Assembly (NCBI RefSeq): GCF_951230155.1
Contig: NZ_CATNVD010000019.1
Span: 1-64,000 of the forward strand
DNA length: 64,000 nucleotides
Direction: 5' to 3'
Source: Parablautia sp. Marseille-Q6255
GTDB lineage: Bacteria > Bacillota > Clostridia > Lachnospirales > Lachnospiraceae
Of this stretch, positions 25,716 through 34,681 are shown one piece after another (the stretch's first letter is position 1; the number at the start of each line of letters is the position of its first letter). Made by a program: the position numbers and the translations under genes. The notes beneath the pieces are model-generated. The model was not told the DNA's origin, ran no database searches, and worked only from the letters and a program-made list of their open reading frames with translations.

Positions 25716-26618
25716 ATGGGAAAATTAAAACAAAAGGAACAGCAGATCAGCAAGATGGAACAGACTGCGATGCATGTCTCAAAGGTCAGCATTCTCGTCA
25801 ATGTGCTGCTTTCAGCAGGAAAGCTTGCGGCAGGTATTCTGGCCTCATCCGGGGCGATGATCTCCGATGCAGTGCATTCAGCGTCAGACGTATTTAGTAC
25901 GATCATTGTCATGATCGGTATCCGCATCTCAGGAAAGGAGGCAGACAGCAGGCATCCGTACGGCCATGAGCGCATGGAGTGTGTAGCTGCGGTCCTGCTC
26001 GCCGTTGTGCTGGCGCTTACAGGCGCAGGCATCGGCATAGAGGGCATCCGGAAGATCGCAAGCGGCAATTACCAGGATCTGGCAGTGCCGGGTATCGCGG
26101 CGCTGATCGCGGCAGTCGTATCCGTGGCAGTCAAAGAGTGGATGTACTGGTATACGCGGTTTTATGCAAAAAAGATCCGTTCCTCCGCACTGATGGCAGA
26201 CGCGTGGCATCATCGGTCAGACTCTCTTTCGTCGATCGGCGCCTTTGCCGGTATACTGGGCGCGCGGATGGGCTTCCCGGTACTTGACCCTGTGGCAAGT
26301 GTGGTGATCTGCCTGTTTATTTTGAAGGCGGCATATGATATATTTAAAGATGCAATTGACAAAATGGTAGATACGGCGTGTGACCCGCAGCTGGAAGAGG
26401 AGCTGCGCCGCTTTGTGCTGGAGCAGCCCGGGGTAGAGGGGATCGACCTTCTGCGGACGAGAACCTTCGGAAATCGGATCTATGTGGATGTGGACATTAT
26501 GGCAGATGGAGATCTGCCGCTTCGGGAAGCACACGGGATCGCCCAGTGTGTACACGACGGGATCGAAAAACAGTTTGATCAGGTCAAGCACATTATGGTG
26601 CATGTAGATCCGGCATAA
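25716..26618 (+). CDS. cation diffusion facilitator (CDF) metal transporter
   Basis: The 300-residue protein has about six membrane helices, then a cytoplasmic domain of about 90 residues. The transport-site motifs are HSASD within SDAVHSASD (helix 2) and HHRSD within ADAWHHRSD (helix 5). Members export Zn, Co, Cd, Mn or Fe by proton antiport. A second His in HHRSD is compatible with several metals, so selectivity is not assigned. The start at 25716 has GGGAGG six bases upstream; the 195 bases of open frame before it look non-coding. Confidence 0.94.
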   Translation: MGKLKQKEQQISKMEQTAMHVSKVSILVNVLLSAGKLAAGILASSGAMISDAVHSASDVFSTIIVMIGIRISGKEADSRHPYGHERMECVAAVLLAVVLALTGAGIGIEGIRKIASGNYQDLAVPGIAALIAAVVSVAVKEWMYWYTRFYAKKIRSSALMADAWHHRSDSLSSIGAFAGILGARMGFPVLDPVASVVICLFILKAAYDIFKDAIDKMVDTACDPQLEEELRRFVLEQPGVEGIDLLRTRTFGNRIYVDVDIMADGDLPLREAHGIAQCVHDGIEKQFDQVKHIMVHVDPA

Positions 26619-26708
26619 ACCAGGAACAAAGCCGCCGCATGTGTCATATCGGCAAACAGGCAGATACAAAAGCTTCGCGGGAGACAAAGGAGCAGGTAAG
26701 GAGGACAT

Positions 26709-27386
26709 ATGAAACGACAGGTGAGTCTGGAGGAGATCTCAGACGGCAGATTATACAGCAAAAATGACATGGTAAAGGCAGGCTGCGGCGGCTGCCGCGG
26801 GTGTTCCTCGTGCTGCCGCGGGATGGGAGGATCCGTAATCCTCGACCCGCTCGATGTGTTCCGCCTGGTGGCAGGGACATCGCGCAGCTTTTTGGAGCTT
26901 CTGACCGACAAGCTTGAGCTGAACGTAGTGGACGGGATCATCCTGCCTAATCTGAAAATGAGCGGCCGGGAGGAATCGTGCGGTTTTTTAAATGAGGAGG
27001 GAAGATGCAGTATCCATCCATATCGTCCGGGGATCTGCAGACTGTTTCCGCTTGGCAGGTATTATGAGGAGTCTGCATCCGGCGGCCGTTCTTTTCGGTA
27101 TTTTCTGCAGGTGCAGGAGTGCCCGGCGCAGAACAAGACAAAGGTAAAGGTTTCCAAATGGATCGACACGCCCGATCTTGTACGATACGAAGCGTTTGTA
27201 AATGAGTGGCATTATTTTCTGGAAGACGTCGAAAACCGTTTGCAGCAGAGCGGACAGGATGAGGAACGCAAGAATACGAATCTCTTTTTACTGAAGCTTT
27301 TTTATATGAAGCCGTATGATACGCGGCAGGATTTTTATGAGCAGTTTGCACAGCGCATGGCGCAGGCGCGAGAGATCCTGTCATAA
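26709..27386 (+). CDS. YkgJ family cysteine-cluster protein
   Basis: The 225-residue protein contains the CxxCxxCC-type cluster CGGCRGCSSCC at about residues 26-36 and later cysteines in ESCGFL, GRCSIH and PGICRLFP, the pattern of the YkgJ/UPF0153 family thought to hold zinc or an Fe-S cluster. No reaction is known. It has AAGGAGG before the ATG and follows the CDF gene by 90 bases in the same direction, so a link to metal handling is possible but only inferred. Confidence 0.85.
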   Translation: MKRQVSLEEISDGRLYSKNDMVKAGCGGCRGCSSCCRGMGGSVILDPLDVFRLVAGTSRSFLELLTDKLELNVVDGIILPNLKMSGREESCGFLNEEGRCSIHPYRPGICRLFPLGRYYEESASGGRSFRYFLQVQECPAQNKTKVKVSKWIDTPDLVRYEAFVNEWHYFLEDVENRLQQSGQDEERKNTNLFLLKLFYMKPYDTRQDFYEQFAQRMAQAREILS

Positions 27387-27451
27387 ATGCAAAAGGCAAT
27401 GCAGAAGGACAGCTGCAAAAGCCTTTAACAGAAAAATTTGCAGGGAAAGGG

Positions 27452-27480
27452 TTGCAACCTGCTTCGTTTATCAGTACAAT
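27452..27480 (+). promoter_or_regulatory. promoter of xpt
   Basis: TTGCAA (27452-27457) and TACAAT (27475-27480) are 17 bp apart. The 5' UTR is only about 57 bases. Confidence 0.75.
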
Positions 27481-27543
27481 AGAAAAATAACATAAGTGAA
27501 AATAAAAAATATACGGAAACGAATATTCATATGGAGGTACAGT

Positions 27544-28122
27544 ATGCAGTTATTAAAAGACAGGATCCGCAAGGACGGGAAAGTAAAAGAAGGCAACGTG
27601 CTGAAGGTTGACAGTTTCCTGAATCATCAGATGGACACAGCGCTGTTCCGCGAGATGGGAAAAGAATTTAAACGCAGATTTGAGGGAGAGGAGATCAATA
27701 AGATCCTTACGATCGAAGCGTCCGGAATCGGCATCGCATGTGTCGTTGCAGAAGAGTTCCATGTGCCGGTCGTTTTTGCAAAAAAGACCCAGACCAAAAA
27801 TATTGCGGGCGATGTATACAAATCCCGTGTAGAATCTTTCACACACGGCAGAGTGTATGATATTATTGTATCTAAGGAATTTCTCGGAGAGGGAGACAAG
27901 GTACTGCTGATCGATGATTTCCTGGCAAATGGAAAAGCGCTTGAGGGGCTTGCCGAGCTGGTAGAAGAGTCCGGAGCGACACTGGTCGGAGCCGGGATCG
28001 CGATCGAAAAGGGCTTTCAGGTTGGCGGGGACATCATCCGTTCCAAAGGGATCCATCTGGAGTCGCTGGCGATCGTTGAATCAATGGATGACAAGACAGG
28101 CGAGATCACATTCCGGGACTGA
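27544..28122 (+). CDS. xpt: xanthine phosphoribosyltransferase
   Basis: The 192-residue enzyme converts xanthine and PRPP to XMP in purine salvage. The length matches Xpt. The PRPP motif [13 protein letters not shown] lies at about residues 120-132, and the family N-terminus [10 protein letters not shown] and [11 protein letters not shown] are visible. The start at 27544 has GGAGG six bases upstream. Unlike Bacillus xpt, no purine riboswitch is seen in the short leader. Confidence 0.95.
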   Translation: MQLLKDRIRKDGKVKEGNVLKVDSFLNHQMDTALFREMGKEFKRRFEGEEINKILTIEASGIGIACVVAEEFHVPVVFAKKTQTKNIAGDVYKSRVESFTHGRVYDIIVSKEFLGEGDKVLLIDDFLANGKALEGLAELVEESGATLVGAGIAIEKGFQVGGDIIRSKGIHLESLAIVESMDDKTGEITFRD

Positions 28123-28248
28123 GATCTGCGGTCAGCTATGACAGAGATCAGGCAATAAGGAATTGACGCCGTATAAGCAGCAGCCAGAGAATATACGAGA
28201 TAAAACAGGAAAAGAGACAATGGAGCGATATTTTCGCTCTGTGCATAG

Positions 28249-28294
28249 AAAAATCCGGAAGAGCTCCTTATTTTGGGAGTCCTTCCGGATTTTT
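28249..28294 (+). terminator. intrinsic terminator after xpt
   Basis: AAAAATCCGGAAG (28249-28261) pairs with CTTCCGGATTTTT (28282-28294), with a further GCTCC/GGGAG pairing above. The A/T arms make it bidirectional between the convergent xpt and YARHG genes. Confidence 0.9.
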
Positions 28295-28328
28295 GCATGC
28301 AGTGTATAGCGGTTATGTTTACACTCTG

Positions 28329-29351
28329 TCACCAGATCAGGATATTGACGGCCTCGTAGGATTCTGTATCGTATACGAGGCTTGTGACTGCGCCGACCTG
28401 GAAGCTGTCTTTGGAGAGTCCCATATCGCCAAGGCGGGCTTCGTCATACCAGAACTGCACTGTGCTGCCGTCCTCCATGCGGACACGGAAGTATCCGTCT
28501 CCTGTCTCGATGATCATCCCGTAGGCATCTTTTGTAGAGGAGGGGAGGATCGTGACGGTTTCGCTGGAAGCAGCTGTCTTGTTTAGCTGTTCTACCATGA
28601 GGGCAACGTTTGCGCCCTCATAAGCATTCATGACGCTTACATCGAAGTCCTCTGCCTCAACGGTTCCGCTGTACCAGGATTTGGAATTAAAGTAATTCTG
28701 AACATCCTGGAGCACAAATTTCCGGTGATGGCGCGCATAGATCTCATTGATCGCCATCTGTATCTGATCGGCGCTCATGCCGGAGAGATCACCGGCGCTC
28801 AGATATGCAGTGGAGCTCTGCGGGAAAATGTAGTCGCCGTCGGTTCCTGTATTTATACTGCTGTCTACTGTGAGCGCGATGTGTGACTTCACCCATTCCA
28901 TATCAGCTGTCATGGCAGAAAATTCCTCGTAGGCGGCGGTGTCTTTGGTGTATGCCTGCAGATCCGTCGGGAAGGACGCGTAATACGTGCCCTCGGAGGT
29001 GCTTCCGATCGTCATGTAGCTTGGCTCGTCGGTATAGCTGTCATCGTCAGAGAAGCAGATGCTGAAGAGGCGGCCGCCGTTCGCGTAGCCGAGCTCTTCG
29101 GTCCAGAGCTTGCGGGATTTTGTCTGATAAAAGGTGACGCTGCTCTTGGATGCTCCCATCTGGCATTTACCTGCCCAGCTCTCCGGAAGTGTTACCTGCA
29201 CATCTCGAAAGCTGATCTGTATATTATTTTCTGCATTTCGTGCAGTCGTACTCTGCCACCGGTCTGACGCTGCCTGAGCCGTCAGCGTGAGTGCAAAAAG
29301 CATACTGGCGATCCCTGCGGTCAGGATAGTTCGCAAAAGGTTCTTTTTCAT
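28329..29351 (-). CDS. secreted YARHG domain protein
   Basis: The 340-residue protein has a signal peptide (residues 1-27, ending AQA-ASD). The N-terminal ~150 residues form a domain I do not recognise, with alternating strands and GYANGGRLFSICF. The YARHG domain follows at about residues 182-225, with NEIYARHHRKF as the hallmark and a conserved YFNSKSWY. The C-terminus is beta-rich. YARHG domains occur in extracellular proteins and are presumed to act in cell-wall or peptide binding. It is divergent from the NodB deacetylase gene. Confidence 0.8.
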   Translation of the reverse strand: MKKNLLRTILTAGIASMLFALTLTAQAASDRWQSTTARNAENNIQISFRDVQVTLPESWAGKCQMGASKSSVTFYQTKSRKLWTEELGYANGGRLFSICFSDDDSYTDEPSYMTIGSTSEGTYYASFPTDLQAYTKDTAAYEEFSAMTADMEWVKSHIALTVDSSINTGTDGDYIFPQSSTAYLSAGDLSGMSADQIQMAINEIYARHHRKFVLQDVQNYFNSKSWYSGTVEAEDFDVSVMNAYEGANVALMVEQLNKTAASSETVTILPSSTKDAYGMIIETGDGYFRVRMEDGSTVQFWYDEARLGDMGLSKDSFQVGAVTSLVYDTESYEAVNILIW

Positions 29352-29576
29352 ATAGCTCTCCCTGCCTTTCTAAGATAATATGTGCTGTGCCGCATGTAAA
29401 TCGTTCTCCTGCGGTCTGTTTGATATATTCTATTTATATCACAGATTTCGGCAAAGAAAATGAATAGATTCTTAAGAGGGATGGAATATATTTGTAAATT
29501 ATCCGGCGCTGCCTGATGGCATGATATCCTCCGCAAGCTCATATAGTTACATAAGAAAGAACGGGCGGAGAAAGAT

Positions 29577-30359
29577 ATGGAAGAAAAAAAGATACCGGTC
29601 GCGTGGTACCGGTTCAGGGGCGTGGGGCTTTTATGCCTGTGTTCGGCTGTCTTTTTTGCCGGTGCGTATATGACCGGGCAAAAGAGTGTGGCTGTGAACA
29701 GTACGGCGGGAGTGGTAAAGGAGAGCCGGAGCAGTCCTGTGTGCAGCGTGGCTGAGAGAGGAAAGCGGGCGGCGCTGACCTTTGATCTGGATGGCGGCAG
29801 CGCAAGCGCCCAGGCGATCCTCGATATACTGGAGCAGCATGACGTGAAGGCGACCTTTTTTGTGACAGGGAAGTGGGCACAGCAGTACCCGGAGGACGTG
29901 AGGCGGATCGCCGCAGCCGGGCATGATCTGGGCAATCACAGTCAGAGCCACAGGGATATGACCTTTATGGAAAAGCGGGAGATCCAGCAGGAGATCCAGA
30001 CGGTGCATGAGGCGGTACATCGTATGACAGGCGTAGAGATGAAGGTATTCCGTGCTCCTTACGGCGCTTACAGTGACCGGCTGCTGCAGGTGATCGGGCA
30101 AAGCGGATATCTGCCAGTGGAGTGGGATGTGGATTCGCAGGACTGGAAAAATTATGGCGTGGAGAGTATTGTGGAGGCTGCGCAATTAAAAAACGGCTCC
30201 ATTATACATTTGCATAATGAAGCCGATCCCCTCATCCGGGCCCTGGATCCCCTGATCCGGGAGATCCGGGCGCAGGGGTATGAGCTGGTGCCTGTCTCGG
30301 AGATGATCCGGTGGAGCGGATACGTTATTGATGAGACGGGCAGGCAGATCCCGGAGTGA
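29577..30359 (+). CDS. NodB-type polysaccharide deacetylase
   Basis: The 260-residue protein has an N-terminal membrane anchor (about residues 14-34) and a NodB domain at about 62-250. The metal-binding His pair is in GNHSQSH; further motifs are RAPYGAY, WDVDSQDW and IIHLHNE. Such enzymes remove acetyl groups from peptidoglycan or GlcNAc polymers outside the membrane. Motif 1, usually TFDDG, reads TFDLDGG with one extra residue, which may shift the second Asp; activity should be tested. GGAGAAAG precedes the start. Confidence 0.88.
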   Translation: MEEKKIPVAWYRFRGVGLLCLCSAVFFAGAYMTGQKSVAVNSTAGVVKESRSSPVCSVAERGKRAALTFDLDGGSASAQAILDILEQHDVKATFFVTGKWAQQYPEDVRRIAAAGHDLGNHSQSHRDMTFMEKREIQQEIQTVHEAVHRMTGVEMKVFRAPYGAYSDRLLQVIGQSGYLPVEWDVDSQDWKNYGVESIVEAAQLKNGSIIHLHNEADPLIRALDPLIREIRAQGYELVPVSEMIRWSGYVIDETGRQIPE

Positions 30360-30370
30360 GGAAGAGGCGG

Positions 30371-30417
30371 GACTGGCTTTTGGAGCAGCTCATATGGAAA
30401 AAGCCAGTCAGGATTTT
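30371..30417. terminator. 11-bp hairpin between convergent genes
   Basis: GACTGGCTTTT (30371-30381) pairs with AAAAGCCAGTC (30399-30409), followed on the plus strand by AGGATTTT. The stop codon of the convergent DUF5722 gene lies in the right arm. The T run is poor, so efficiency is doubtful. Confidence 0.5.
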
Positions 30418-32534
30418 CCTCTGACCGGGAGGGTCATCTCGAGGGAAGCATTGCTGTTCCAGCCGCCGCTTACCGGGGCTATTGTGACCTGTATTTTTGT
30501 CACAGATCTGCGGTATTTCCAGTTTGCAAGGGAGACGCCAAGGTGTACCGGCGTATTTGCAGGGATGATACAGGAGCTTTCCAGGATATTGCGGTCGCTG
30601 TAAAAACGGAGCTTGACGCATACCTGTGAGGCGGTGGAGCCATTTACCCGCAGGGTCGTGTAAAACATCGGATGCTTTTTGAAGTTCAGTTTTTTGTCAA
30701 ATTTCTGTACAAAGCCCCACAGGCTGTTGCGGTTGCGCCCTGCATCGTGCGTGACCCGGAGTGTTCCTCCGGCAGAAGACATACCGGAGGAGGCGCCATA
30801 CTGCTTCCAGCCTGACGGTACTGCAGCGCTGCGCTGATATCCGGCAACCTGTCTTAACGGTGCGGAGGCGATCTGTGTTTTGCTGTAGAGCTTTTTATTA
30901 AAATGCGGGATCACGTCTGACCATTTGTCGATGCCGATCACGGAGAGCGATGGCGCGGTGACCTGTGTGGAACGGTTCGTGTCCATATATTTGAAGACAT
31001 TCCAGGAATCCTTTTTCGTCCCGGCCCATTCCTGCCGTCCCGAGGAGGTATCTGTTGTCCAAAGGCCAAGGCTTAGTCCCTGTGCGACCTCGACATTGTG
31101 GTCCACATGACGGTTCATGATGAAGGAATCGATCATGCTGTCAGACTCGGTGAGGTAGTAGCTGTAGGCGATCGCAGCAGACTGCTCTTTTTGAACATCG
31201 CTGCCCCACTGACGCGAGGTGTACCCCTGCTCAGAGAGGATAATGCGTGTGCTGCTTCCGTATTTCTGGCGGATGTATTTTGTCAGGATCCCGATATTTC
31301 CCATATTGATGACCGGAGTGCTTGGGGAATCTGTGATCTGCCCGTTCGTATTGAGCCAGAATCTGGGCTCTGTCAGCGGAGAGCTGTACGGATGATAGGC
31401 CAGATTCCAGCGGATATTTCCCTGACTCTTTAATGCGGAGGCGAAGGCATCCAGCATTTTTCTGGCTGCAAAGGTACCGGGCACGGTGTTGGTATTCCAC
31501 AGATGATCCAGCGAAATATAAATGCGCGCTTTGGAATAGACGCTGGTTACGGTATTGTATGTCAGGCGGAAGGCGTCTGCATAGATGCGCGCATACTGTG
31601 TGAGTGTCTTTGCGCCTGCGTAGTTATAGACCTTGTAGTTGTTGACTTCATTTCCTACGATCCAGTTGACGATCCGGCCGTGCTGTGCCGCTGCAGTCGT
31701 ATAGCGGGAGGCGAGGAAGGAGATCGCAGCCTCCAGCTGCCTGCGCGCTGACTTTTGTGAGGTATTCCAGGCATAAAAGCTGTGACCGCTCTCCCGTCCG
31801 GACGGATAGATCAGGTGTGTCAGATCATCCCTCCAGCCAAGCAGGAGGACGGCGCTTACGACCGCTCCATGCTCAGAAAGTGCGGTGAGCTGTCTGTCGT
31901 AGCTGGATACGGTCCCGCGTCGGAACCAGTATGTTTTGCCCTGATACGTATACGGGATGGAGAGCGCCTCGTTTTGTTCATGCGCAGCTGCGATCAGATC
32001 GGTGAATACGATGTTGATCAGAGCATGGTTTACATTGAGCTCTTCGGCATCCTCGAGCATATCAGCACTGACCTGCAGTCCCTTTTTGGAGGCAGCGGTC
32101 GGAAACGCATACTTATAGGACGCGGCTTTTTTCGGATTGGAAATGTAGCGCGCGTTGCTGATCACGGAGTAGGTGCCGTCTGCATTTTTGGAGGCCAGTA
32201 CGAAACGGGAGTACATCCGGCTCGTTGGCTTCGCGGCGTCAAGCGGGACCGTGAACGTCATTTTTTTCGCTTTTTTCATGGACTGTACAGGCTTCATGTT
32301 CTTTTTGATCTTTTTGTCAGAAAGAGAAAGTGCAAAAAGGTAGCACCTTTTACCTCTGATCTTTTTGGGATTTTTGATGGAAGCTGTGATCCGGACTTTT
32401 TTGGAAGAGATCAGCTTGCAGCTGGTGATCTGTGCCGGCTGTGACGCAGCGCCTGCCTGTATAGAGGCCGGGAAGGCCAGCAGGAAGATCAGGAGCGGAA
32501 ACAGGATCAGAAGCTTCCTGGTATGTTTTTTCAT
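30408..32534 (-). CDS. secreted DUF5722 protein, glycoside-hydrolase-like
   Basis: The 708-residue protein has a signal peptide (1-30), a beta-sandwich N-terminus to about 130, and a central TIM-barrel-like part of the DUF5722 family. In it, WIVGNEVN near residue 290 and IILSEQGYT near 430 place glutamates where clan GH-A retaining glycosidases have the acid/base and nucleophile. A C-terminal beta-rich region at about 575-708 resembles a carbohydrate-binding module (WGFVQKFDKKLNF). Substrate unknown. GGAGG precedes the start. It has its own promoter, divergent from the MarR gene. Confidence 0.8.
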   Translation of the reverse strand: MKKHTRKLLILFPLLIFLLAFPASIQAGAASQPAQITSCKLISSKKVRITASIKNPKKIRGKRCYLFALSLSDKKIKKNMKPVQSMKKAKKMTFTVPLDAAKPTSRMYSRFVLASKNADGTYSVISNARYISNPKKAASYKYAFPTAASKKGLQVSADMLEDAEELNVNHALINIVFTDLIAAAHEQNEALSIPYTYQGKTYWFRRGTVSSYDRQLTALSEHGAVVSAVLLLGWRDDLTHLIYPSGRESGHSFYAWNTSQKSARRQLEAAISFLASRYTTAAAQHGRIVNWIVGNEVNNYKVYNYAGAKTLTQYARIYADAFRLTYNTVTSVYSKARIYISLDHLWNTNTVPGTFAARKMLDAFASALKSQGNIRWNLAYHPYSSPLTEPRFWLNTNGQITDSPSTPVINMGNIGILTKYIRQKYGSSTRIILSEQGYTSRQWGSDVQKEQSAAIAYSYYLTESDSMIDSFIMNRHVDHNVEVAQGLSLGLWTTDTSSGRQEWAGTKKDSWNVFKYMDTNRSTQVTAPSLSVIGIDKWSDVIPHFNKKLYSKTQIASAPLRQVAGYQRSAAVPSGWKQYGASSGMSSAGGTLRVTHDAGRNRNSLWGFVQKFDKKLNFKKHPMFYTTLRVNGSTASQVCVKLRFYSDRNILESSCIIPANTPVHLGVSLANWKYRRSVTKIQVTIAPVSGGWNSNASLEMTLPVRGKS

Positions 32535-32564
32535 AGGGATACCTCCATATTCAGATTTAAAAAT

Positions 32565-32593
32565 ATTATAACAGTTGTTTAAAAACTTGTAAA
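32565..32593 (-). promoter_or_regulatory. promoter of the DUF5722 gene
   Basis: On the minus strand TTTACA (32593-32588) and TATAAT (32570-32565) are 17 bp apart. Confidence 0.8.
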
Positions 32594-32604
32594 TAAATGC
32601 ATGC

Positions 32605-32633
32605 TTGCCAAAATTGGGAAGCCGTGCTATATT
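32605..32633 (+). promoter_or_regulatory. promoter of the marR-citrate synthase unit
   Basis: TTGCCA (32605-32610) and TATATT (32628-32633), extended by TGC, are 17 bp apart. The two divergent promoters have -35 boxes only 11 bp apart. Confidence 0.8.
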
Positions 32634-32634
32634 A

Positions 32635-32648
32635 GTTTAAAAGTAAAC
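32635..32648 (+). promoter_or_regulatory. palindrome at the transcription start, possible MarR operator
   Basis: GTTTA-AAAG-TAAAC forms a perfect 5-bp-arm inverted repeat directly after the -10 box, spanning the expected start site near 32640. Such a position is typical of autorepression by MarR proteins. Confidence 0.5.
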
Positions 32649-32690
32649 AATCACAAAGGAGGGCCGGCAGGACCGGTTTGTGAGGGCAGC

Positions 32691-33137
32691 ATGGAAGGGT
32701 CAGTAGAGGTATTGTTACATGGGACGCAGTTTAAGCATCTGCTTTCCAGCAGGATGGAGGGGCTGCGGGAGAGATACGGACTGAGGAAGATTGATGTGGA
32801 GATCCTGTATTATCTGCACAGATGCGGGGACAGAGATACCTCCACAGATATCAGGGAAAAATATCAGTTTACCAAGGGACATATCTCCCAGTCTGTGGAA
32901 CGCCTTCAGGAGATGCATCTTCTGGAGGGAGTGCCGGATCAGCAGGATCGGCGCTGTGTGCATTTTCGTCTGACAGATGAAGCGGACGGGCTGGTAAGCC
33001 ACATCAGCGATATGTGGGATGAGATGACTGCCATTATTTTTGAGGGAGTGACAGAGGAAGAAAAGTGCGTGCTCCGCCGGGTAGCGGGAAAGATCGCACG
33101 TAATATGGAGCTGGCAACGGACCGCCATTCCGAATAG
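32691..33137 (+). CDS. MarR family transcriptional regulator
   Basis: The 148-residue protein has a winged-helix fold: helices around LRKIDVEILYYLHRCG, a recognition helix in FTKGHISQSVERLQEMHLL and the wing RRCVHFRLTDE. MarR proteins act as dimers that release DNA on binding a ligand. The ATG at 32691 has GAGGG six bases upstream; a stronger AAAGGAGGG lies at 32656-32664, followed by a CCGG/CCGG stem, with no start codon at proper distance. The 90 bases of frame before it overlap the promoter and are not coding. Citrate synthase follows 66 bases later. Confidence 0.88.
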   Translation: MEGSVEVLLHGTQFKHLLSSRMEGLRERYGLRKIDVEILYYLHRCGDRDTSTDIREKYQFTKGHISQSVERLQEMHLLEGVPDQQDRRCVHFRLTDEADGLVSHISDMWDEMTAIIFEGVTEEEKCVLRRVAGKIARNMELATDRHSE

Positions 33138-33203
33138 GCGGCGCAGCCTCGCCGGGCGCTGTGACTGGCGTCTTCGGGGCGGGGAAGCAGAGAAAAGGAG
33201 ACG

Positions 33204-34544
33204 ATGCGTATGAAATATGAAGAGAACATTTTACGGTATGCACAGCAGCAGCAGGATATTTGCAGAAAAAATGATACGATCTCCGATACATTATTTGAAG
33301 AGTACGGAGTAAACCGCGGGCTGCGTGACAAGTCCGGAAAGGGCGTCCTGACAGGTCTTACCAATATATCTAAGATCATCTCATTTAAAAAGGAAAACGG
33401 GGAGCAGGTTCCGTGCGATGGTGAGCTGTGGTACAGAGGCTATAATATCGAAAACCTCGTGCGTGATCTTGGAAAGGATAAGTTTGGATTTGAGTCTACT
33501 GCATACCTCCTTTTATTTGGCGAGAAGCCGGATGAGCAGCAGCTCCAGGAGTTTGGAAAGGTACTCGCGGAAGGAAGAAATCTTCCCACCAATTTTACGC
33601 GCGATGTGATCATGAAGGCGCCGACGAAGGATATTATGAACTCTATGACAAGGAGCATCCTGACGCTGGCATCCTATGACGATGACGCGACCAATACAGA
33701 GCTTTCCAACAGTCTGCGCCAGTGTATCCAGCTGATCAGTATCTTCCCGATGCTTGCAGTATATGGCTACCATGCATATAACCACTATGAGAATAATGAC
33801 AGCATGTATATCCACAGACCGGATCCGAAGCTGTCCGCGGCGGAAAATCTTCTGATGATGCTGCGCCCGGGCAAAGAGTACACAGAGATCGAGGCGCATG
33901 TGCTTGATATTGCACTGATGCTGCATATGGAGCATGGCGGCGGTAATAACTCTACCTTTACTACGCGTGTCGTGACCTCCTCCGGTTCCGATACATATTC
34001 TGCGATCGCAGCGGCAATGTCTTCTCTGAAGGGGCCAAAGCATGGCGGAGCGAATATCAAGGTTATGGAGATGATGGAGGATATCCGTACGAATGTGCGT
34101 GATTTCCGTGATAAGGATGAGATCGAGGCTTATCTGACAAAGATGCTTGCGGGAGAGGTCTTTGACCGTAAGGGCCTGATCTACGGTATGGGACATGCCG
34201 TCTATTCGCTGTCTGACCCGAGAGAGCGCATCTTTAAGAAATTTGTGGAGATGCTGGCTACAGACAAGCACCGCGATGCGGATATGGCGCTTTACAATAA
34301 TATCGAAGAGATCGCGCCGAAGGTGATCGCGAAGAAGCGCAAGATCTTCAAGGGTGTCAGCCCGAATGTGGATTTTTACAGTGGATTTGTGTATCAGATG
34401 CTCGGTATTCCGGTAGAGCTGTATACGCCGATCTTTGCAGTGGCACGTATCGTTGGATGGAGCGCGCACCGCATTGAGGAACAGATCGGTATGAATAAGA
34501 TCATTCGTCCGGCTTATTTAAGCGTGATGAAGGAAAAGGAATAA
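33204..34544 (+). CDS. gltA: citrate synthase
   Basis: The 446-residue enzyme condenses acetyl-CoA and oxaloacetate to citrate. The catalytic residues of the family can be seen: His in LKGPKHGGAN, His in YGMGHAVYSLSDPR and Asp in NVDFYSG. Also present is HMEHGGGNNSTF. It has an N-terminal extension of about 60 residues, as in the longer clostridial forms, and could in principle act on propionyl-CoA (2-methylcitrate). It appears co-transcribed with the MarR gene, so that regulator may govern it. No aconitase or isocitrate dehydrogenase gene is near. Confidence 0.95.
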   Translation: MRMKYEENILRYAQQQQDICRKNDTISDTLFEEYGVNRGLRDKSGKGVLTGLTNISKIISFKKENGEQVPCDGELWYRGYNIENLVRDLGKDKFGFESTAYLLLFGEKPDEQQLQEFGKVLAEGRNLPTNFTRDVIMKAPTKDIMNSMTRSILTLASYDDDATNTELSNSLRQCIQLISIFPMLAVYGYHAYNHYENNDSMYIHRPDPKLSAAENLLMMLRPGKEYTEIEAHVLDIALMLHMEHGGGNNSTFTTRVVTSSGSDTYSAIAAAMSSLKGPKHGGANIKVMEMMEDIRTNVRDFRDKDEIEAYLTKMLAGEVFDRKGLIYGMGHAVYSLSDPRERIFKKFVEMLATDKHRDADMALYNNIEEIAPKVIAKKRKIFKGVSPNVDFYSGFVYQMLGIPVELYTPIFAVARIVGWSAHRIEEQIGMNKIIRPAYLSVMKEKE

Positions 34545-34589
34545 AGCGCTGCGGCTGCAGGATAAGAAAATATTATTTTAAGATAAGAT

Positions 34590-34644
34590 GAGGGTACTGC
34601 AACATACGGATTTTATGTATGCTGCAGTACCCTCGATTTATTTG
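34590..34644. terminator. hairpin after citrate synthase
   Basis: GAGGGTACTGCA (34590-34601) pairs perfectly with TGCAGTACCCTC (34623-34634), 12 bp, with an inner ACATA/TATGT pairing. The plus-strand tail GATTTATTTG is only moderately T-rich. It lies between convergent genes. Confidence 0.75.
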
Positions 34645-34681
34645 TATGCGGTCCTGCTGCAGTATACGGCAGAACCGCCGG

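Noticed and set aside
27387-27543. Purine riboswitch in front of xpt
   Set aside because: The predicted transcript leader is only about 57 bases and shows no purine aptamer core.
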